From Blakeslea trispora (Eukaryota; Mucoromycota; Mucoromycetes; Mucorales; Choanephoraceae), in NCBI GenBank assembly GCA_025331445.1, contig JAIWNE010000138.1, forward strand, positions 1 through 64,000: a stretch of 64,000 bases of DNA, read 5' to 3'. This document shows positions 1 through 11,275 of the stretch, in pieces. The first letter of the stretch is position 1. Each line of letters starts with the position of its first letter. A program made the position numbers and the translations under genes. The notes below the pieces were generated by a model. It did not search any database. It saw only the letters and a list, made by a program, of their open reading frames with translations, and had not been told where the DNA came from.

Positions 1-334
1 TAGGGGCAATATGAGCATCTGACCAGATACCCAAGTCACGATCGGTAGAGCGTCCTCTCGCCTCCACTGCAGTGGCTTCCATGAAGATCAAACCAGGTCC
101 CCTGAGAGCAAATGAACCATAATGGCTTTGATGAAAATCATTTGCCATACCATCTATAGCACTGTACATACACATAGGTGATACAACAATACGGCTATGT
201 AGAGTGACTGATCTGGATTGAATTGGAGTGAACAATTTAGGTGTGCTTTTGGTTAGGACATCTACAGGTGTGCCTATCTCTGGCTGATTGTTGCTATAAG
301 CATTGGAAACAGGTATGTTGCTAGAGGCGATCAT
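1..334 (-). CDS. Old yellow enzyme family NAD(P)H:flavin oxidoreductase, 5' part only
   Basis: The minus strand reads open from an ATG at 334 to the window edge (111 codons), so only the N-terminus is present. The family are FMN enzymes that reduce activated C=C bonds with NAD(P)H. The N-terminus shows the beta-barrel entry of the YqjM-like (class II) branch: a PKLFTPIQ-type strand, then IVVSPMCMYSA with the Cys and Tyr that lie near the flavin in YqjM-type enzymes, then NDFHQSHYGS, a glycine-rich GPGLIFMEATAVEARGRS stretch and DLGIWSD. About 40 residues before the barrel have no clear role. No intron is needed in the visible part. Family assignment is firm; substrate is unknown. Confidence 0.9.
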   Translation of the reverse strand, partial: MIASSNIPVSNAYSNNQPEIGTPVDVLTKSTPKLFTPIQSRSVTLHSRIVVSPMCMYSAIDGMANDFHQSHYGSFALRGPGLIFMEATAVEARGRSTDRDLGIWSDAHIAP

Positions 335-1032
335 TGAAAAAGAAAGTGTAGAGACAGAGAAAAAATAAGTGATTGTTAAATTCTCAACTATTTATACAAG
401 TACAATTTGAGATGACAAATACTTGTTTTATGCATTGACTTGATATGTATGGATAAAACTCTTTTGATAAGTCATTGCTTACATATCACACACACTCATA
501 CACAAATGGCAAAAAGATGTTCCTGTATGTATTTTAGGGGGCTTTTGTTTTTCCTTTTTATATCAGCTTAAAAAAGGAAATAAACAATACTATCAACAGA
601 TAAATCACCAAATATAGCTATAAAGGAAGGATGTTCAAGAAAGCTTATTTGAAATTCAAAATATCGTTTTTCTTGTAAACTACTTGCTTCGATCTGGTAC
701 TAGAGTGCTTGAGGAAGCAAATCTTGAGATGAGTTAGTTCTTGGACGAAAACAATAGAGAATTGTTAAAGTCAAGTAAAACCAGATATTCTTTGTTAAGG
801 TAATAAGTGTAAGGCAAATGAAAAGGATAATGGATCTCTTATAACAAAAAAAAAGAAGAGAAAAAGTAGCTATCATAGCTTTACTTTGAATTTATACTCT
901 CAACGCATTGTAAACCTGCTTTAATAATTGAAAATAAACCTGGTCACTTGCAAATAGAGGATGAAATTTGGTTTTAAAGTCTTTTTTTTTTAATGATTTG
1001 AATAAATTACCAAAATAGTAATAGCACTTGCT
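335..1032. other. Intergenic, AT-rich, no gene seen
   Basis: This is the promoter side of the oxidoreductase gene and the 3' flank of the HAM1-like gene, both on the minus strand. It contains A- and T-runs, a short CA-rich patch near 490 and no convincing reading frame or RNA gene. Confidence 0.6.
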
Positions 1033-4000
1033 TTAAACATTGCTTATCTTCTTGTTCAAGACACCCACAATATGAGAAAACAAACCAGGTCTCTTGTTTG
1101 TGACCTTGGTGTTAGCATTTTTCTTGCTCATGTCTTCCTGCTTTTCGTACAAATACTTTGTAATTTTCTTGTCGCCCTCTTCAAACAAAGTATGCATTTT
1201 CGTCTCGATAGATTTAGCCATCTGGCGCTTAACAATACCAGTCAATACAGGATTGAGCACCTTGTAGAGCATGCTATTATGGAACAAATAAGTAAAAGTG
1301 CTTTATATTGAAAAGATTTTCCTAAAAAAAAAGGAATCACTTACTTGTGTTTACTGTGTTTGACGTTAATAAAAAGTTTGTCAATGACACATTGGCATTG
1401 TTCAAGGCGGAATGTATGTTTCTGGTCAGCATAATTGCTAGTGACAACCATCATAAGTCTCAAGCCTTCTCCATCGGTCTATCATCATTTGAATAGAATT
1501 AATCTACATTGCTTATTACTCAACTTCACAAGATGGCTTACACGTAAAGAGACGACACCCGAGTCAGTCAATCGAGGGAAACCGCTCTTCTTCTTGTAAT
1601 AGAAAATAACATCTTCCATGACAGTTTGAATACCTGCCATATCAATATGCATTGATTGTACATTTGTATAACCCACGTTTTTGTTGGGACTAAATCTCAG
1701 GAAGTCTTGTATTTTGATTTCAAATACCTTGGGTAATAACGTATCGCCAGCCAAGAGCAGATTCTCAAGTGCAATTTCATACTGTCTGTCACTATATACT
1801 ATCTTTGGAAGAGCAATGTAATGAAACTGCTCAATCAAAGCTGGTATCAACGTGATACGTATATCGTTCAAAAGTTGTGGCTTAAATGCAGCATAACCAT
1901 TCCTGTTGACATGTCAGTGTTTGTGTATCATTAGTTGACAAAAACAAAGCATATGATGTACTGCTGTTTACTTACTTGTCATACCAAAGATGATTGTGGA
2001 TAGACCTAACGAGATTAGAGATATCTTTTGAAATAGGGTCTTCACTAATCGTATTGATAAAGTCGCTAGAGTCTCGAGCAAAAGCACTTGCTTCAGATCT
2101 GTACTGATCAAAAGTATGTTGGCGGATTTGATTAACCAAGTCTTGACCATCTTTGGTAGATTGATCAGCTTCCAAGTAATCAGGCTCTTTGAGTAATTGT
2201 TGAATATAGCTTGCTACCTATTTCATAACATAGAAAAAAAATTCATTTGTTAGTGTTATATGTCTATTATGGTTAAGCTATATCTGTTAAATTGGGCTAC
2301 CTTATTACAAAGGCTATTCAATTGATTATCTTGCCTCATCTTGTCGGCCAAATTGTTTCCTCTTTCAATGATTGGGTCGAGTGATTTCCCTTGAGCCCAG
2401 TCTTCCAAGATGGTCTTGCATTCTCGAGAAGAAGTATACAGATAATATTCGCCTTGTTCTGAGGGATCTACTGTGGATGAGCGACGACGATCAAAGCGTT
2501 GAAAGTTGTTGTTAGTTGTCAATCGCTTTCCCCAGTCACTAAACAAAGTTAAGAGAATGGATATAGCTTGCTGGTACTCGGGATTCTTTTGAATTGTAAG
2601 CATGATCTTCTTTAGCTGATCAACAACTTGAACTAAAATATCAGAATTTTCTGGCTGACCCTCGTTTGAAACTGATACATTTGCATGATCAGTTGTAGCT
2701 GAATATTTATGGACTGTGGTCTTGCCTCTAGAGGCAGTGTTATTGATAGTTTGATTATATGAAGCTTGTTCATAGTTTGTAGGTGTATTCAGATTAGCAA
2801 AGAGGCCGGCAGTAGCTGTTGCACCGCTGTAGCTTAGTCGATGATCCCTCTTGTGTCTCTTGGAAAGAGCTTCCCTAGCTTCTGCTGCATCAAAATGACC
2901 TTTGTTACTCATGCTCTGATGGTAACTATCAGTCAGATCGCCTTTGTGTTGAGTCTCGTCTTCAGAGATAGCAGGTGTGTAATCTTTACGCTTATCATAA
3001 AGAGACGATGGAGTCAGAGGTCGAACACGAATTTCGCCTACTTGAGCAGAAGGATTGGTAGCAGATGAATTTGCCAAATAGACACTAGCTTGCAGATCAT
3101 GTTGATGATGTCTATCTGAATCAAACACATTACCACCATCATCTCTGATTGGCCCGCCTTCTTCGAAATCGATGAAGCGATGATTCAAGAATTGTTGATG
3201 GGCTTGAGGAATATCATGGTGCTGATCTTGTTGCGTATAATGATGCATATCTCTTGGATCTTCCAAATCATGACCGCTGTCGTCCTTCATGAGCTTCTCT
3301 TCTTCTGAGTCAACAAAGCGATGTTGGAGAAATTGTAAATGTTTGCCCGGAAGGGGATAAACATGATCTCCTGGAAAGGAAAAAGAAATTAAAACTCAAT
3401 AGCATCTGCTTTCAAAAAATAAAGTTACCTTGATTGTCATTGGTAGAAGCTGCATGAATGTTGGGCAACTTGTTCTCTTTGAGCAATATCCCGCTTTGTT
3501 GTAATGAGCTTCCCATGACTTGTTGAGCCAAGGTCAGCATTTGGCCAAGAAGGCCTCTGAATTGAGAGTTAAACAAGAAAAGCTTGGCCAACTTTAAGAC
3601 AGCATCTGCAGCAGTCTTGAGCTGTGATTTTGGAGGCTGATTGATGAGAGCATGATGTCTGACAATCTCTTCTGATTTTCGGACGTGATAGATCATAGAC
3701 TGAAAAAGTTCGTCTCTATTTTTAGTCTTCAGAGCTGTTTGGAGTGTCATCAAGAGCTGTTGAAAGTCGTTTAAAAGCAGGACGCCATCTTCTGACATGC
3801 TTTTCTTGTTGTTTTCAATCGTGTTACTGTGCAACAAGCGATCTATGATAGAGCTCAACTGATGGTTTGTAGGTAGCTTGCCTTGTCGAAGAGAATCCAT
3901 GTTATCCAAGATAGAGGCACGCTCACTGGCAATAGAAGAGCGTCTGCGCTCCTGTGATAGTCGTCGTTCACTTTGTTCAGAGAGTCTTCTTACTGTGTTT

Positions 4001-4092
4001 TGAAGTTGAGGAGAGTCATCATCTATCTCCTTTCTTTGAGGACAGATAAATGTCGAGTCACCTCGTCCATATTGATGATAAATTGCTGCCAT
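1033..4092 (-). CDS. HAM1-like (HAM1_N / HAM1_C family) protein
   Basis: Six exons join in frame: 4092-3429, 3370-2301, 2217-1976, 1902-1542, 1478-1345 and 1273-1033, giving about 903 residues. The N-terminal part contains MDSLRQGKLPTNHQLSSIID and a helical stretch typical of the fungal HAM1-like N-terminal domain. The middle is low-complexity, rich in Asp, His and Gln. The C-terminal part (QLLNDIRITLIPALIEQFHY onward) resembles the HAM1-like C-terminal domain, thought to be related to lipid-binding (BPI/TULIP-like) folds. A short motif occurs twice near residues 235-275, QFLQHRFVDSEEE and QFLNHRFIDFEEGG. The molecular role of the family is poorly known; an association with membranes or lipids is inference. 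All introns are GT-AG and 50-85 bases long, and each join restores the frame. The next gene upstream is TRAPPC13, same strand. Confidence 0.82.
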
Positions 4093-4256
4093 ATTGTTGC
4101 TTTAGTTGTAAAGAGAAAGAGAAAGGACACTGGTATATCGCTTAAATACTTTGTTAACAATGCCCTTGTGTTTCATCATTTCGTCATGCCATTCTAATGC
4201 ATGCGAAACCTATCCACAGACAAAATGGAAGAAGAGAAATAGTTTTTTTATTATTA

Positions 4257-5642
4257 TTATTTCATTGCGTCTTCTAAGGTATCAGTAGGATGATTCAATA
4301 CAAAAATATCGCAAAGATGGTCAATATCTTTTGTATAGCCAGATAACAAATCTGTCACGCGTAGGCCACCTACACGTTGCAAACCAGGCGTCAGGGGAAA
4401 GAATTCAATTTGTGTCTCTGTAGATTGCCCTGGTCCCAGCTCGCCTAGTTGTCGACTACTTAGACCGCTCAACAAGACAGAACCCATTTTAGTCTTGATT
4501 GTATTCAACACAAGTTTCATGTTATCACTCGAATGATTCTTGACTCGAACTCCAAGCTTGAAGGGCGTCTCTAAAACTACATGAACTTCTTTCTCTTCTG
4601 ACTCCTCCTTTTCTTGTTCATCTAATTTGCTTGATACCCAAAAGGGCTTGATTTCAATTTCCTCCAACATGGGTGCCTTTCGTGTCAGTTGAGAGGTCTG
4701 TAACCGGCCTAAATCGCCCATATAAGATCGCCACACAATATCCAGTTTACCCAATGCGTTGGTGGTGCGGGAAATACGATCGTTTTGCGCGTCAAGAGGT
4801 GACAACATATAGAGATATTGACGTACATCTTGAGGATGAATAAAGTGATCCCCAAATACTGTTTCTTCCTTCTCACAACCTACAACGCCGTTCATGTCCT
4901 CAAACGTAAAATATTCAGATGGTTCAAATTTCATGCGCTCAAGAAACATTGGTCCTGCCGACACATTTTGAAGTTGCGCTTCCAAAAAGACTCGGCCATC
5001 AATCATATTATTAAGCTTTGTCTTGACAGCTAGAGGATTAGACACTTGAAATTTGTAAAATTTACGGAAATGACGCTTCTTGCCATCAGGTGCTATATAA
5101 TGCACTGAGCATACTAGAATATGAACACCTAATTCTTTGATTTCATGAGAGACTGTGGTATCATAGGTGGCCTGTATCTCTAATGTGGCCATGGGGGTCT
5201 GTGTTGTATCTGACAAGACAAATCGTTGAGAGGACGTTTGAAGCTCAATCTTGACGCCCACCTGGTGGACAGTCGAGGCTGTTTCGTTGTTGATGCTGAT
5301 GAGTGTACCAAAGTTTTCACCTAGATAGATGTTACCAAATGCAGAAGGAAGCTTAAGCATCTGACTTAGACCGAAATCTCGGATCTGAAGGTTGCCCCCT
5401 TTGCCATCGACAGGTAGTGAGGCTGTAAGGTCGGCAATATTGAGTGATTCGAGTCCTTCAACTAGAGGCGATTTGTCAGTTGATTCATAATAGATGGGTA
5501 AAGTGGTTGTGAGTTGAGGACGCGAGAGCCTCATGACTTTAAGTGAGAGTAAGTGTGGTTGTTGATCATCTTGGTTCTGTCTGTTGTTGGCAAGTCCAAT
5601 ATTACTCTGACGAGGCGAAGTAACAGTCGGTGTACTAGCCAT
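4257..5642 (-). CDS. TRAPPC13: TRAPP complex subunit 13 (TRAPPC13, DUF974 family)
   Basis: A single-exon frame of 461 residues. The start is placed at the ATG at 5642 (MASTPTV), because the 22 residues that would precede it from an upstream ATG at 5708 are not like the family. The protein shows the beta-rich TRAPPC13 fold signatures: HLLSLKVMRLSRPQL, LPSAFGNIYLGENFGTLISI, then KIELQTSSQRF and GVHILVCSVHY, followed by repeated immunoglobulin-like strands to the C-terminus. In animals TRAPPC13 is an accessory subunit of TRAPP III, the guanine-nucleotide exchange factor for Rab1 acting in ER-Golgi traffic and autophagy. Budding yeast lacks it, so its presence suggests a metazoan-like TRAPP III here. 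No splice signals are needed. Confidence 0.9.
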   Translation of the reverse strand: MASTPTVTSPRQSNIGLANNRQNQDDQQPHLLSLKVMRLSRPQLTTTLPIYYESTDKSPLVEGLESLNIADLTASLPVDGKGGNLQIRDFGLSQMLKLPSAFGNIYLGENFGTLISINNETASTVHQVGVKIELQTSSQRFVLSDTTQTPMATLEIQATYDTTVSHEIKELGVHILVCSVHYIAPDGKKRHFRKFYKFQVSNPLAVKTKLNNMIDGRVFLEAQLQNVSAGPMFLERMKFEPSEYFTFEDMNGVVGCEKEETVFGDHFIHPQDVRQYLYMLSPLDAQNDRISRTTNALGKLDIVWRSYMGDLGRLQTSQLTRKAPMLEEIEIKPFWVSSKLDEQEKEESEEKEVHVVLETPFKLGVRVKNHSSDNMKLVLNTIKTKMGSVLLSGLSSRQLGELGPGQSTETQIEFFPLTPGLQRVGGLRVTDLLSGYTKDIDHLCDIFVLNHPTDTLEDAMK

Positions 5643-6657
5643 AATAGAAGCAGAGATAAAATGTATTAAAAAAGAGTTGCTTGGTGTGACTCTCTTAGAT
5701 TGGCCCAAGTAGTGTGAGCATACTAAACTTGCGAGTATCTAAAGTTGCAATCGCTTGGCTGAGTTACAAAGTATCTTACTCGCTATGGCATTTAGTTGCA
5801 ACATTTCAATCCTGCCAGTGTCATTACTAACAATCATTCATTATCCTCAATTTAAACAGCATTCTGATGACTTGTTTGTTTGTTAACTGAATTAGTGGTA
5901 ACGCAAACGAACTTGAGAAGAACATGTTCAATAACAGTATCACCGGTCAAATTACACCTTTATGGCTGCATGAACAAATAACTGTATATGGTAATGATGA
6001 ACAACGAAATCTATTTATCGTTCGCTAATATAAAGACAAAATTAGATAAAACTCACTTTCAATTAGACAATTGTTTGCAATGGAAGAATGCCTGTCAGAA
6101 GTTGATGTAAGTACACTTCTTCATAGTTGATAGATTGCCTGAAGTTGGAGGCAAAATAAAGGCTTTCTCGGATTGAAAGTCTGCCCAAAGAAGTCAAATG
6201 CTTAACAGGAACGACTGACATAAATAAATGTCCTTTTCAATTGAAAGTAGCAGTACATACTGCTTGTGATGCATTAAAACAATGAAACACCTTTCTTTCT
6301 CTCTCTCAAGAATTCAGCAGATTGATTTTCTCCAAATTTAGAGATTTATCAAAAAGACAAGTAGCATGATTCTATAGGTGCTATTACCAAATGCCTTTAA
6401 ACAACTCAAGGAAGCAAAAAGAGCAGAGCAGAGTAGTATCCTGAAGGTCTGTGACGACTTTTACTGTTCAATACATTTCCAACTCCGGATTACGGTTTTG
6501 TATACGGCACCCACCTGTGTGTGTGTGTGTGCGTATACAGCAATGGAAAATCACATGTATCTATTGTTGATTCTTGCTTTTTTTTTTCCTTTTTCTTTCT
6601 TTCTTTATTTTTTTTTCTTTTTATCTTTTATACGTGTCTCTTTGTCTAGATATTACT
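5643..6657. promoter_or_regulatory. Divergent intergenic region between TRAPPC13 and the acyl-CoA-binding gene
   Basis: About 1 kb separating two divergently transcribed genes, so it must hold both promoters. It includes a TG microsatellite near 6519-6532 and, directly before the plus-strand ATG, a T/C-rich leader at about 6577-6645. No coding frame with supporting features was seen. Confidence 0.5.
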
Positions 6658-8452
6658 ATGGCTAATATTCCACCTCATTATACAGACCAGTATATCTCAC
6701 AGAGATACAATAAGGCTTTACATTTCGTACAAAATTTACCTGCTAGTTCAAGTTTTCAACCTACCAAAAGTCAAAAACTAGAAGTGAGTCAAGGCAAAAC
6801 TGACAGTTGAATAAATTTCTTATGTTTAAAAAAAAAGTTATATGCTCTCTACAAACAAGTATCTACAGGCGATATTAATACACAAAGACCTGGATTGTTT
6901 GATGTAGTTGGAAGAGCTAAATGGTATGTTGAAAGTACAACCAAAAAGTACAAGATATTCACAAGCCAATTGAAGGGATGCTTGGAAAAAACTAGAAGGC
7001 ATGTCTGTGCTTGAAGCAAGGCACACTTATGTTGAAGCACTTTTGAGAATTGCTACCGAGGCAAAGACCCCAAAAAAAAGTCAATTGATATTCTCTTACA
7101 TTTCTTTTTTATGCTGATTGAATTGTTATTTTAGGCTTACAAAAAGAACATGGGAAGAGCAGAAGCGCAGCAGATCATACATGCTTTCTCCAACATGAAG
7201 CCCTCCGACACACAAGATGTTGATGATGCATCACACCATGAAAGTATGTATCTTCAGTGGCTATACATACTTTTTATATCCTTGGATTAATGCTTTCTAT
7301 GATAGATATTAGTGTAGCATCCGAAGAAGCCGAAGAACAAGCCTATCTTCAGGATATTCAACAGAATGCACCAAGCACAATCAGCGACAAACAGCCCCAA
7401 CAGCTACGACGTCCTGGATCAGTTGCCTCAATTCAAACAGCTGTCACAGCACCTATTATACCTTATCATAACCAGCTTCCTTCTACCTCTGTTCATCAAG
7501 TGAGAGAAACTCCTTCTCAAAAGCAACGAATTGCCGAGAGAAGACCATTGCAAGCAACTGTAATTAGAGAAGATGCAAGAACCACACCGCTTGGTAAACG
7601 TGTATTTCAAGAACAAGATTATGTAGATGCCAGTGTCAATCCTTGGCAGCATATACCACCTTTCTCCATTCGAAATAGACAGACAATGGGAGATGACAAT
7701 AATAGCTATAGTAGCAGCAACAATAGCTCTGATGAAAACAATCATAGCCATACCAGAAGAGCTCGAACACCTCAAAGTACATCAAGATTAGCACGTACTC
7801 GATCCATGTATACTCGCATCGCCTCTCCATCTCGGTCTAACGTGACATATCATCCACAACGATTTCAATCACCCGTATTTGGATCAAGTACTTCGTCGTC
7901 TGTTACCACCACACCACACAATTTTCAAGACCATGTTAAAAGTCGTCTCGCTTATCAGAATACATTAGAGCTTGATCAAGCATCATCACATCTTGCATTA
8001 TCCCATTCAACAAAAAGAGCTATTGAAGACTTGCAACATCAATTGGTAATACTCAATGAGCGAGTGGATGAATTGCGTCAAGAGTTAGTAGAACAAGACA
8101 GACAACGAATAGCCCTTGGAAGACAAGCAGCAAAATCATCTCTGTCTTCTTCTCCTTCTACAGATGACACAAACGGAAATAGTTGGAGTTGGGTGATTAA
8201 GGTATTTTATTTTGCATATGATTCTAACAAAGCATGATGTGACATTGCTTAATCTTATTTTGGCATCTTTTTTAGGCAGCCTTAAGATATGCAGGTGTAA
8301 ATCTGATGACACTCTTCATCCTGTTTCTGGCTTTGTATAAATCAGGCACTCTTATTGCCCACATTACCGGCTTGCGTAACTTTAAAGCCTTTGTTGAACT
8401 CAATCATTTGGACTTGCGTAGGCTTGGCTGGCCTATCCGCGTTTTTGCATAG
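6658..8452 (+). CDS. Tail-anchored acyl-CoA-binding protein (Atg37/ACBD5-like)
   Basis: Six exons, 6658-6783, 6838-6923, 6976-7060, 7135-7243, 7306-8201 and 8276-8452, give 492 residues. Residues 1-105 form an acyl-CoA-binding domain: helix 1 with [13 protein letters not shown], then [19 protein letters not shown], then [14 protein letters not shown], then [14 protein letters not shown] Ser/Asn-rich linker follows. After it comes a coiled coil ([20 protein letters not shown] region) and a C-terminal membrane segment ([13 protein letters not shown]). This order (ACB, coiled coil, C-terminal anchor) is that of Atg37 and animal ACBD5, peroxisomal proteins that bind acyl-CoA and take part in pexophagy and membrane contact. 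Intron 3 (7061-7134) appears to start with GC instead of GT. The organelle is inferred from architecture only. Confidence 0.85.
7061..7134 (+). other. Probable GC-AG intron in the acyl-CoA-binding gene
   Basis: The acyl-CoA-binding domain continues across this gap only if the exon ends ...ACCGAG and the intron begins GCAAAG and ends TTTTAG before GCTTAC. The join keeps frame and restores the last helix of the domain. No GT donor nearby does the same. Confidence 0.7.
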
Positions 8453-9383
8453 AATAGTTACAATAAACTCTTGTTTGATTTAGTCATAGAAACAAAGAGA
8501 GAAAATCTCGAAACAGACTCTTTTTTTTTTCTAACAAATTGTGCAGTAACAAGATGTGAAAGCTTGACACATTTTTAAGCATATCAAAGGGAATTTCTTT
8601 GTGTTGAGCTAATTCCTCTTCACTGTTAATGCTCTTCTCAAGTAAAGTCATAACATCTAGTCTTGAACAGACTCCTCTCTCCTCTCCCCTTTTTTTATTC
8701 CTTCTAACGGAATGTCAAAACAAGATATCAAGGTCAATATCAATCATGTATACCTACATGTCTATGTCACTTTAATCAAGTATGGCATTGTTGTATCTTG
8801 ACATATGAGTGAAGACTATCATTGTTATGGCCGCCAATACTGTAACAAAAAGGAAACCATGTTGATAAAATTTCAATTGGCAAACAGCTTTTCTCTGACT
8901 CGAGTTTCAATCCTCAGATATCTAGAGTTTAAATGATAAAAAGTGATTAACCAGAAAAGAGTAGCAAGAACTTGGTGTGAATTTACTATATCGAATCCTA
9001 TCTTTGTTACAAACAAAATTTGTTCAACTTCATTGTACCTAGTACAAACTCACTCAAAATATTTGTGGTAAATATCGGGATTGTTTATAGTTGCCTGCTA
9101 TTTTTTTGGACTTGAGCAATCGGTCCCTATTTGAGGAAGTTGTCACCAGGCACGTAGGACAAACCAATTAACTATTGTAAATCATTTAGACTCTGAATGC
9201 TTAAGAGTAATGTCATTTCATCAAGTCATGTGCTAACATATGGCTTCTTTGTTCTTTTTTTTTTTTTCTTCTTCTCAATTGTCTATATAAACTTGTGTTT
9301 CATCATTTTTACACCTTTTTTGTTGTTGTTATTATTTATCAACTTTTCTGTCTCTCTCTCAACTATTTACAGCTCAAATAATC
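8453..9383. other. Intergenic region with a TATA box near its end
   Basis: No gene is seen. A TATATAA box lies at 9284-9290, about 95 bases before the ATG at 9384. It is followed by a T/C-rich leader ending in TCTCTCTCAACTATTTACAG, which could also be the end of a leader intron. Confidence 0.5.
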
Positions 9384-10004
9384 ATGCCTCCATTTCATGA
9401 AGATACTGCGATTCGCCGCAATGAAAGATATTCAATAAAGCATACTTGTCCTTCACCGCCCTCTTTTGGTCCCGAATTGAGTAGAACACAGCACAAACTT
9501 CAATTACAACGAATGTCTTTTCTAGCTAATGACAAAAACTACTTGGACCATCCTCAGAACATGAGGCGATTGACCAAAGAAATTGACCGAGTCAACCGAG
9601 AATACCGCAATGTAAGACAATTTGAAGACCCTTTAAAAGCATCTTTTGAACGAGTTGCCCAGCAGCAACAGCATTTGCCTAAACTTGTTCAAGATAATGA
9701 GTCATCCAGTTCTCTTTCTCGGAGCAATAGTACCAGCAGCAGTAGCAACAGTAGCATCAGTAGTCATCACAGTACCCAACATGGCCATAGAAGAAACAAG
9801 CATAAAAGCTCTGATAAAAGTCATGGTAGCAACACTGATCTCAGCTCTTCCTCAGAGAAAAGCAGTTTTCTAAGCAGGTGGTTTGCAAGCTATCATCAAG
9901 AAGATTTCTCCAATTCAGGTGATCAACCAATCGCATATTCTTTTCATCCTACAGTAGCGCATCAAATGAAACAATCTCGCAGGTCGACCATTAAAAATTT
10001 ATAA
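9384..10004 (+). CDS. Ser-rich hypothetical protein
   Basis: An intronless frame of 206 residues that I do not recognise. Residues 1-100 are charged and predicted mostly helical (RRLTKEIDRVNREYRNVRQF region). Residues 108-160 are a Ser/Asn/His tract (SLSRSNSTSSSSNSSISSHH) followed by a basic HGHRRNKHKSSDKSHG stretch. The end (FLSRWFASYHQEDF onward) is compact and could be a short conserved motif. No membrane segment or signal peptide is visible. The TATA box at 9284-9290 and the pyrimidine-rich leader support transcription, and the stop is followed by A-rich sequence and AATAAA-like signals. Low complexity makes it a candidate for a disordered, phosphorylated protein, which is inference. Confidence 0.65.
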   Translation: MPPFHEDTAIRRNERYSIKHTCPSPPSFGPELSRTQHKLQLQRMSFLANDKNYLDHPQNMRRLTKEIDRVNREYRNVRQFEDPLKASFERVAQQQQHLPKLVQDNESSSSLSRSNSTSSSSNSSISSHHSTQHGHRRNKHKSSDKSHGSNTDLSSSSEKSSFLSRWFASYHQEDFSNSGDQPIAYSFHPTVAHQMKQSRRSTIKNL

Positions 10005-11275
10005 TAAAAAAAAAGTGGAAAGACGGAAAACTGTTCCGCTTTTTACTCATTGTTTCATCCTAGATAATAAAAAAGCTAAATTTAACTTGGACAGTAAAAA
10101 AAAAAAGTCCAGATTAGCTATAAAATAAAAAAAGCTATCATTTGTCTTGAGCCAATGGGTCTGTAGATCTTTCCCTTGCAAGCGAACCGAACAAAAAAGT
10201 CATATGGCTCGCTCTATAGACTATGAGGGATTTTATCATGTGAAGTACAATGCCAAAATATGGCCTCAAAGATCCGACAGTCCTTTTCCCAAAGGCCAAT
10301 CGGGGTATTCTGACTACTTTAAAAGTAACAAGGACTTACCTTTATTATCCAGGTATGTGCAATAGAACGTCAAAGCACAAAACAGAACAACCCTATTTTG
10401 ATGTCTCTTGAAACCAAAGCAGTAATAGACTCAATTAACTAATGCTACTTTGTCTGTGTATAACAAATAATAGTGGTTACTAGAAAAAGTAAGCAAGATA
10501 TGGCTTGTTACTATAAGCTATTGTTTTATGAGGAGAAAAAAGGGGTTCAACTGTAAAACTGACTTTCTGTGAAAAAAAAAATAGAACATGTAAATATAAA
10601 GCAATTTCTTCATTAAGCAAGACAACAAAATGATGCTATACAGTCCCAACTTGTAGACTAAAATGAAATGACTGCAGTTTGTTTGTATGACACAAAGACG
10701 CCAACATGAGAAAATGAATAGCTTTTTTTGTTCTATGAAATGACAAAAATAAGTTTATTGTGCTACTCTTCTTTGGTCAATACTTCATTTGTTTGCTCTC
10801 TTACAGTTACGATGGACAATAATGACCCTATTGAATGAATAAACATGTGTGCTTTTTGACATATAAAAAACCCTTTTTTTTTCTTCTATAAATTGCAATA
10901 ATCATAAACACAGTTTCAAACGAAATATGATGCAAATTTACTAAAGGAATAAAGTTTATGACTTGTTACACTTCGTTTGTTATGAACAATGTCGTCAATT
11001 TTTTTTTTAGTGTAGCCAATTCGATCTGGAGACTTTTCAGGTGATTTAGTACACCTTTTTTTCATTTTCAGTAGTCCCCCCCTTATAGAGTACATGTTTG
11101 AGCTCAAGCAGTTGCTTAGATAAAAAGCAACTGAAGTCAATAAAGTACATAATAGCTTTTATTACATCTGAGCCATTAGATACAAGTTATCAACCACTCA
11201 TTACATATCATTTTTCTTCTTTATACAGACATTATCACCTCACTTTCTGCAATCCTTTAAAAAAAAAGTTTATTC
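10005..11275. other. Intergenic region, at most one doubtful small gene
   Basis: The stretch is AT-rich with repeated A-runs and T-runs. Apart from the short frame at 10204-10374, listed separately, nothing resembling a gene, tRNA or repeat element was found. The right end is the 3' flank of UTP21. Confidence 0.5.
10204..10374 (+). CDS. Doubtful small ORF with a donor-like splice site
   Basis: From ATG at 10204 a frame of about 50 codons has a fairly complex composition (MARSIDYEGFYHVKYNAKIW start). It reaches CCAG|GTATGTG, which resembles a 5' splice site, just before its stop. A following exon after AAAGCAG near 10425 would add only a few codons. I recognise no family. It could be a small real gene, the first exon of a longer one, or chance. 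Confidence 0.25.

Noticed and set aside
5643..5708. Upstream ATG for TRAPPC13 adding 22 residues
   Set aside because: The extra residues do not resemble the family start, while MASTPTV leads directly into the conserved region.
7244..7305. ATATCCTTGG inside an intron of the acyl-CoA-binding gene as a U12 donor
   Set aside because: It lies within a GT-AG intron whose join already restores the frame, and no U12 branch site follows.
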